This document shows, piece after piece, positions 14,787 to 16,776 of a DNA stretch of 16,776 nucleotides. Position numbers and translations under genes: made by a program. This DNA comes from Salinibacterium sp. (GTDB lineage Bacteria > Actinomycetota > Actinomycetes > Actinomycetales > Microbacteriaceae), in the NCBI GenBank assembly GCA_004297555.1, contig SCSV01000164.1:1-16776 (forward strand), given 5' to 3'. The notes under the pieces were generated by a model. That model was not told the DNA's origin, did not search any database, and worked only from the letters and a program-made list of their open reading frames with translations. Within the stretch, counting starts at the first letter, position 1. The number at the start of each line of letters is the position of its first letter.

Positions 14787-15775
14787 GCCAGGGGGGCGAG
14801 GGCTTTCTGCTCGGCGACGTCGGCTTCGACCATCATCGTGATCAATTCGACGAAGCTGACTTTGGGTTGCCAGCCCAGCTTCTCATGCGCTTTGCTCGAA
14901 TCGCCGATGAGCAGGTCGACTTCGGCCGGTCGCACGAACTTTGCGTGGTTCTCTTCGACCAGGCCGCTCCAGTCGCTGATGCCGACTGCGCCGAACGCGA
15001 CATCGAGCATGGTGCGGATCGTGTTGGTCTCGCCGGTAGAAATGACATAGTCGTCGGCCTCGTCTTGCTGCAGCATGAGCCACATCGCCTCGACATAATC
15101 GCCCGCGAAGCCCCAGTCGCGCTTCGCCTCGAGGTTGCCCAGGGTGAGGCTGTCTTGCAGCCCCAGCGAGATGCGGGCGACGGCGCGGGTCACCTTGCGG
15201 GTGACGAACTCGGGCCCGCGTCGCGGCGATTCATGATTGAACAGGATGCCCGAGGAGGCATGCATGCCGTACGACTCCCGGTAGTTGATCGTCATGTGGT
15301 GGCCAAAGGCCTTCGCAACACCGTAGGGCGACCGCGGCCAGAGCAGAGTCTCTTCGTTCTGCGGAACGGCCTGGGCCTTGCCGAACATCTCTGAGCTTGA
15401 TGCCTGATAAAACCGCACCTCGTGATCGCTCGACGCCGAGTACAGCCGGATCGCTTCGAGCGCGTTGAGCACTCCCGTGCCTGTGACTTCGGTCGTGAGG
15501 TGGGCGTTCTCCCAGGAGTAGGCGACGAACGAGATTGCACCGAGGTTGTAGAACTCGTCGGGGCGCGAGGCGTTGAGCGCCCGCACGATGCTTGGGAGGT
15601 CGGTGATGTCGCCCGTGACGATGTGCACGCCCGGAACGATGTGTTCGAGCAACGCGCGCTTCGGGTTGTTCTGCCCGCGCATGAAGCCGTAGACCTCGTA
15701 GCCCTTGGCCAGGAGCAGCTCGGCAAGATAAAGGCCGTCCTGCCCGGTGATCCCGGTGATGAGCGCGCGCTTCAT
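14783..15775 (-). CDS. gmd: GDP-mannose 4,6-dehydratase
   Basis: Cytosolic NADP-dependent enzyme that converts GDP-mannose to GDP-4-keto-6-deoxymannose, the branch point to GDP-fucose, GDP-rhamnose and related sugars. It has 330 residues. Motifs: TGITGQDGLYLAELL (7-21), QASSSEMFG (124-132, E129), Y151 and K155 in SPYGVAKAFGHH, NHESPRRGPEFVTRKV (180-195), LGNLEAKRDWGFAGDYVEAM (212-231) and the substrate motif VRPAEVDLLIGD (281-292). The ATG at 15775 follows GGA at a 7-nt distance and gives the standard MKRALITGITGQDG start; longer starts would run into the pseudogene. It is the first gene of the gmd, SDR, galE operon and shares a 4-bp overlap with the SDR gene. No clear promoter was seen upstream. 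Confidence 0.95.
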   Translation of the reverse strand: MKRALITGITGQDGLYLAELLLAKGYEVYGFMRGQNNPKRALLEHIVPGVHIVTGDITDLPSIVRALNASRPDEFYNLGAISFVAYSWENAHLTTEVTGTGVLNALEAIRLYSASSDHEVRFYQASSSEMFGKAQAVPQNEETLLWPRSPYGVAKAFGHHMTINYRESYGMHASSGILFNHESPRRGPEFVTRKVTRAVARISLGLQDSLTLGNLEAKRDWGFAGDYVEAMWLMLQQDEADDYVISTGETNTIRTMLDVAFGAVGISDWSGLVEENHAKFVRPAEVDLLIGDSSKAHEKLGWQPKVSFVELITMMVEADVAEQKALAPLA

Positions 15776-15789
15776 TCTCGCTTCCGTCC

Positions 15790-16224
15790 AAGCTCTTGAG
15801 CTGCTCGTGCGGCTCCGCGGCAACATTCGCCAGCGTCTCAACGGTAGTGCACTCGGCTTCCCGCCGGGCCGCTGCAAACCGCCGGGTATCCGTGGCTGGC
15901 TTGCGCGATGGAACCGGTGTCGTGCTCGGCGAGTCGCCCCGCTCCCCGCCATTCACGCCAGCCCCGACCGCGGTGGCCATGGGCATCGAGGTCAACGCCT
16001 CCCATAGCCGCGCTGTCTCCTCCGGCATCGTGACCGCGACCTGCGACGTAATCTCCCTCGGCCGAACGCTCGCCACTTACGAGATCGTAATCCGGGTGAC
16101 CAGGACGCAGTCTCTCCCCGGTGCGGATTACGAACTGCTCGCGGGATCGGTAGTGGACCGCTCAGCTCATCGGTTGGAGCCCACCGCAGTCGACCGGGAT
16201 CATCAGCCGAGAGCCGAAACCTGA
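15790..16224 (+). pseudogene. Decayed PaaI-type (hotdog-fold) thioesterase gene
   Basis: The frame starting near 15796 contains AMGIEVNASHSRAVSSG followed by IVTATCDVISLGRTLATYEI (about 15976-16092). This matches the second half of PaaI/EntH-type acyl-CoA thioesterases, which have a GxELNAxHxRPVxxG..LGRxxxxxEI pattern. Upstream, GTGVVLGES (around 15911-15936) fits the family's HGG-x-SxxLxES helix, but the HGG is changed to R-D-G. Between these blocks the expected residues AIHASPDR appear only in another frame (15948-15971), needing one base lost near 15946 and one gained near 15972. After EIVIR the homology leaves the frame again, with DQD from 16098. Several indels mean no working protein. 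The N-terminus is not recognisable and no start site is clear. Confidence 0.68.
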
Positions 16225-16283
16225 AAAAGAGCGGCAGCAAGATTGAGGCGCTTCAGGGTGAGCAATGTGCTCCCATTCGCAGG

Positions 16284-16643
16284 TCAACTCAGCGGAAACC
16301 AAAACATAACGGAACACCCGATAGCTTCGCCAGTGGAGACTCCTACTCCCCCCGTAAGTACCGGGCCGGCACTTGAGGGATTGACCTCGTACCCCAAGGG
16401 TGCAATCTTGTGCGGTGCGGCAATGTCCCGAGGGTCAGAACTCATTGTTCCCTCGAAGTAACCCCCACCAACCGCGGTGGCTATACAAGAAACGGTCATG
16501 GTTGGGCCAGATGTCTCCCCCGCGATTCCCACGCTCGTGACACCGCCCTCTTCGGGGCCGAGTCCAATCCCCCATGCAGTGTGAACCTTACCGTTGTTAT
16601 CGGATATGAGGCTGCCGCCGCCACAAACCACAAAGCACAGCAC
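16284..16643 (-). CDS. Unrecognised ORF, possibly a gene fragment
   Basis: A 119-residue open frame from a GTG at 16643. I do not recognise it. The sequence is rich in glycine, serine, threonine and valine, with beta-like stretches such as GKVHTAWGIGLGPEEGG and TMTVSCIATAVGGGYFEG, four cysteines and a C-terminal VMFWFPLS. The look suits a secreted or surface protein, but there is no proper signal peptide, only a short hydrophobic start (VLCFVVCGGG). No Shine-Dalgarno sequence precedes the GTG, and the frame stays open upstream to a stop at 16746 without an ATG, so the 5' end may be missing or shifted. Its base composition is visibly more A/T-rich than the neighbouring operons. It could be spurious. 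Confidence 0.35.
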   Translation of the reverse strand: MLCFVVCGGGSLISDNNGKVHTAWGIGLGPEEGGVTSVGIAGETSGPTMTVSCIATAVGGGYFEGTMSSDPRDIAAPHKIAPLGYEVNPSSAGPVLTGGVGVSTGEAIGCSVMFWFPLS

Positions 16644-16734
16644 GGTCGAATTTGTGAGGGTCTGTCGGGATTTTTGTGTAACTGGTTCGGCGTGATGCTG
16701 CAGCTTTGGGGCTGTGGCGTGGAGATGATCACGT

Positions 16735-16776
16735 ATGAACGAGATTCAGAGTTATCGGCAGGTTGATCCTCAGACG
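16735..16776 (+). CDS. Possible start of a gene running off the right edge
   Basis: The ATG at 16735 begins MNEIQSYRQVDPQT, which stays open to the window end. GGAG at 16721-16724 lies 10 nt upstream, a slightly long but usable spacing. Fourteen codons are too few to name a product; only the codon pattern and ribosome site support it. Confidence 0.35.
   Translation, partial: MNEIQSYRQVDPQT

Noticed and set aside
15231..16076. Minus-strand frame covering the gmd 5' end and the pseudogene
   Set aside because: Its gmd part is out of frame with the real enzyme, and the rest is antisense to the thioesterase relic, which has clear homology on the plus strand.
16496..16732. Minus-strand frame of 78 codons with an ATG start
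   Set aside because: Overlaps the 16284-16643 frame in another phase, and its translation is low-complexity; might hold a shifted 5' end of that ORF but evidence is too thin.

Overview
The window is G+C-rich, gene-dense actinobacterial DNA. Two blocks match gene orders known in Mycobacterium tuberculosis: DUF58 / SpoIIM-like / RDD (like Rv3693-Rv3695), and phosphohexomutase / DUF3499 / zincin-like / WhiB2 (like Rv3257c-Rv3260c). Protein details, the SpoIIM/RDD/ahcY arrangement and many apparently leaderless or GTG starts suggest a Micrococcales member, probably Microbacteriaceae. That placement is inferred, not proven. Layout: 1-2777 holds the 3' part of a DUF58 gene (+), a SpoIIM/DUF95-like membrane protein (-) and an RDD membrane protein (+). 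2781-4241 is S-adenosylhomocysteinase (ahcY, -). 4315-5964 is a two-gene (+) unit, an RmlC-like cupin epimerase followed by a family 2 glycosyltransferase. 5951-7577 is a (-) pair, DUF3499 then phosphomannomutase/phosphoglucomutase. 7639-8079 (+) is a zincin-like protein that has lost its metal-binding histidines. 8080-12755 is a (-) operon: whiB, a 935-residue glycosyltransferase/membrane protein, and a DUF5719 membrane-anchored protein. 12868-15775 is a (-) operon of three nucleotide-sugar enzymes: gmd, a gmd paralogue and galE, joined by 4-bp overlaps. 15776-16776 is different in character. It holds a decayed PaaI-type thioesterase gene (+), a more A/T-rich stretch with an unrecognised ORF (-), and a possible new gene start at the right edge (+). 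The common theme is sugar nucleotides and cell-envelope glycans. The phosphohexomutase feeds mannose-1-P/glucose-1-P, Gmd converts GDP-mannose to the 4-keto-6-deoxy sugar, GalE interconverts UDP-glucose and UDP-galactose, the RmlC-like protein may epimerise a keto-deoxy sugar, and two glycosyltransferases would use the products. WhiB heads the operon holding the large glycosyltransferase and DUF5719. No CRISPR array, phage, transposase, tRNA or rRNA was seen, and no clear new defence or biosynthetic system. The most unusual points are a 20-bp near-perfect palindrome inside the whiB promoter, a 9-bp hairpin that would bury the start codon of the cupin gene, a divergent Gmd paralogue, a catalytically dead zincin, and the pseudogene/orphan tail.
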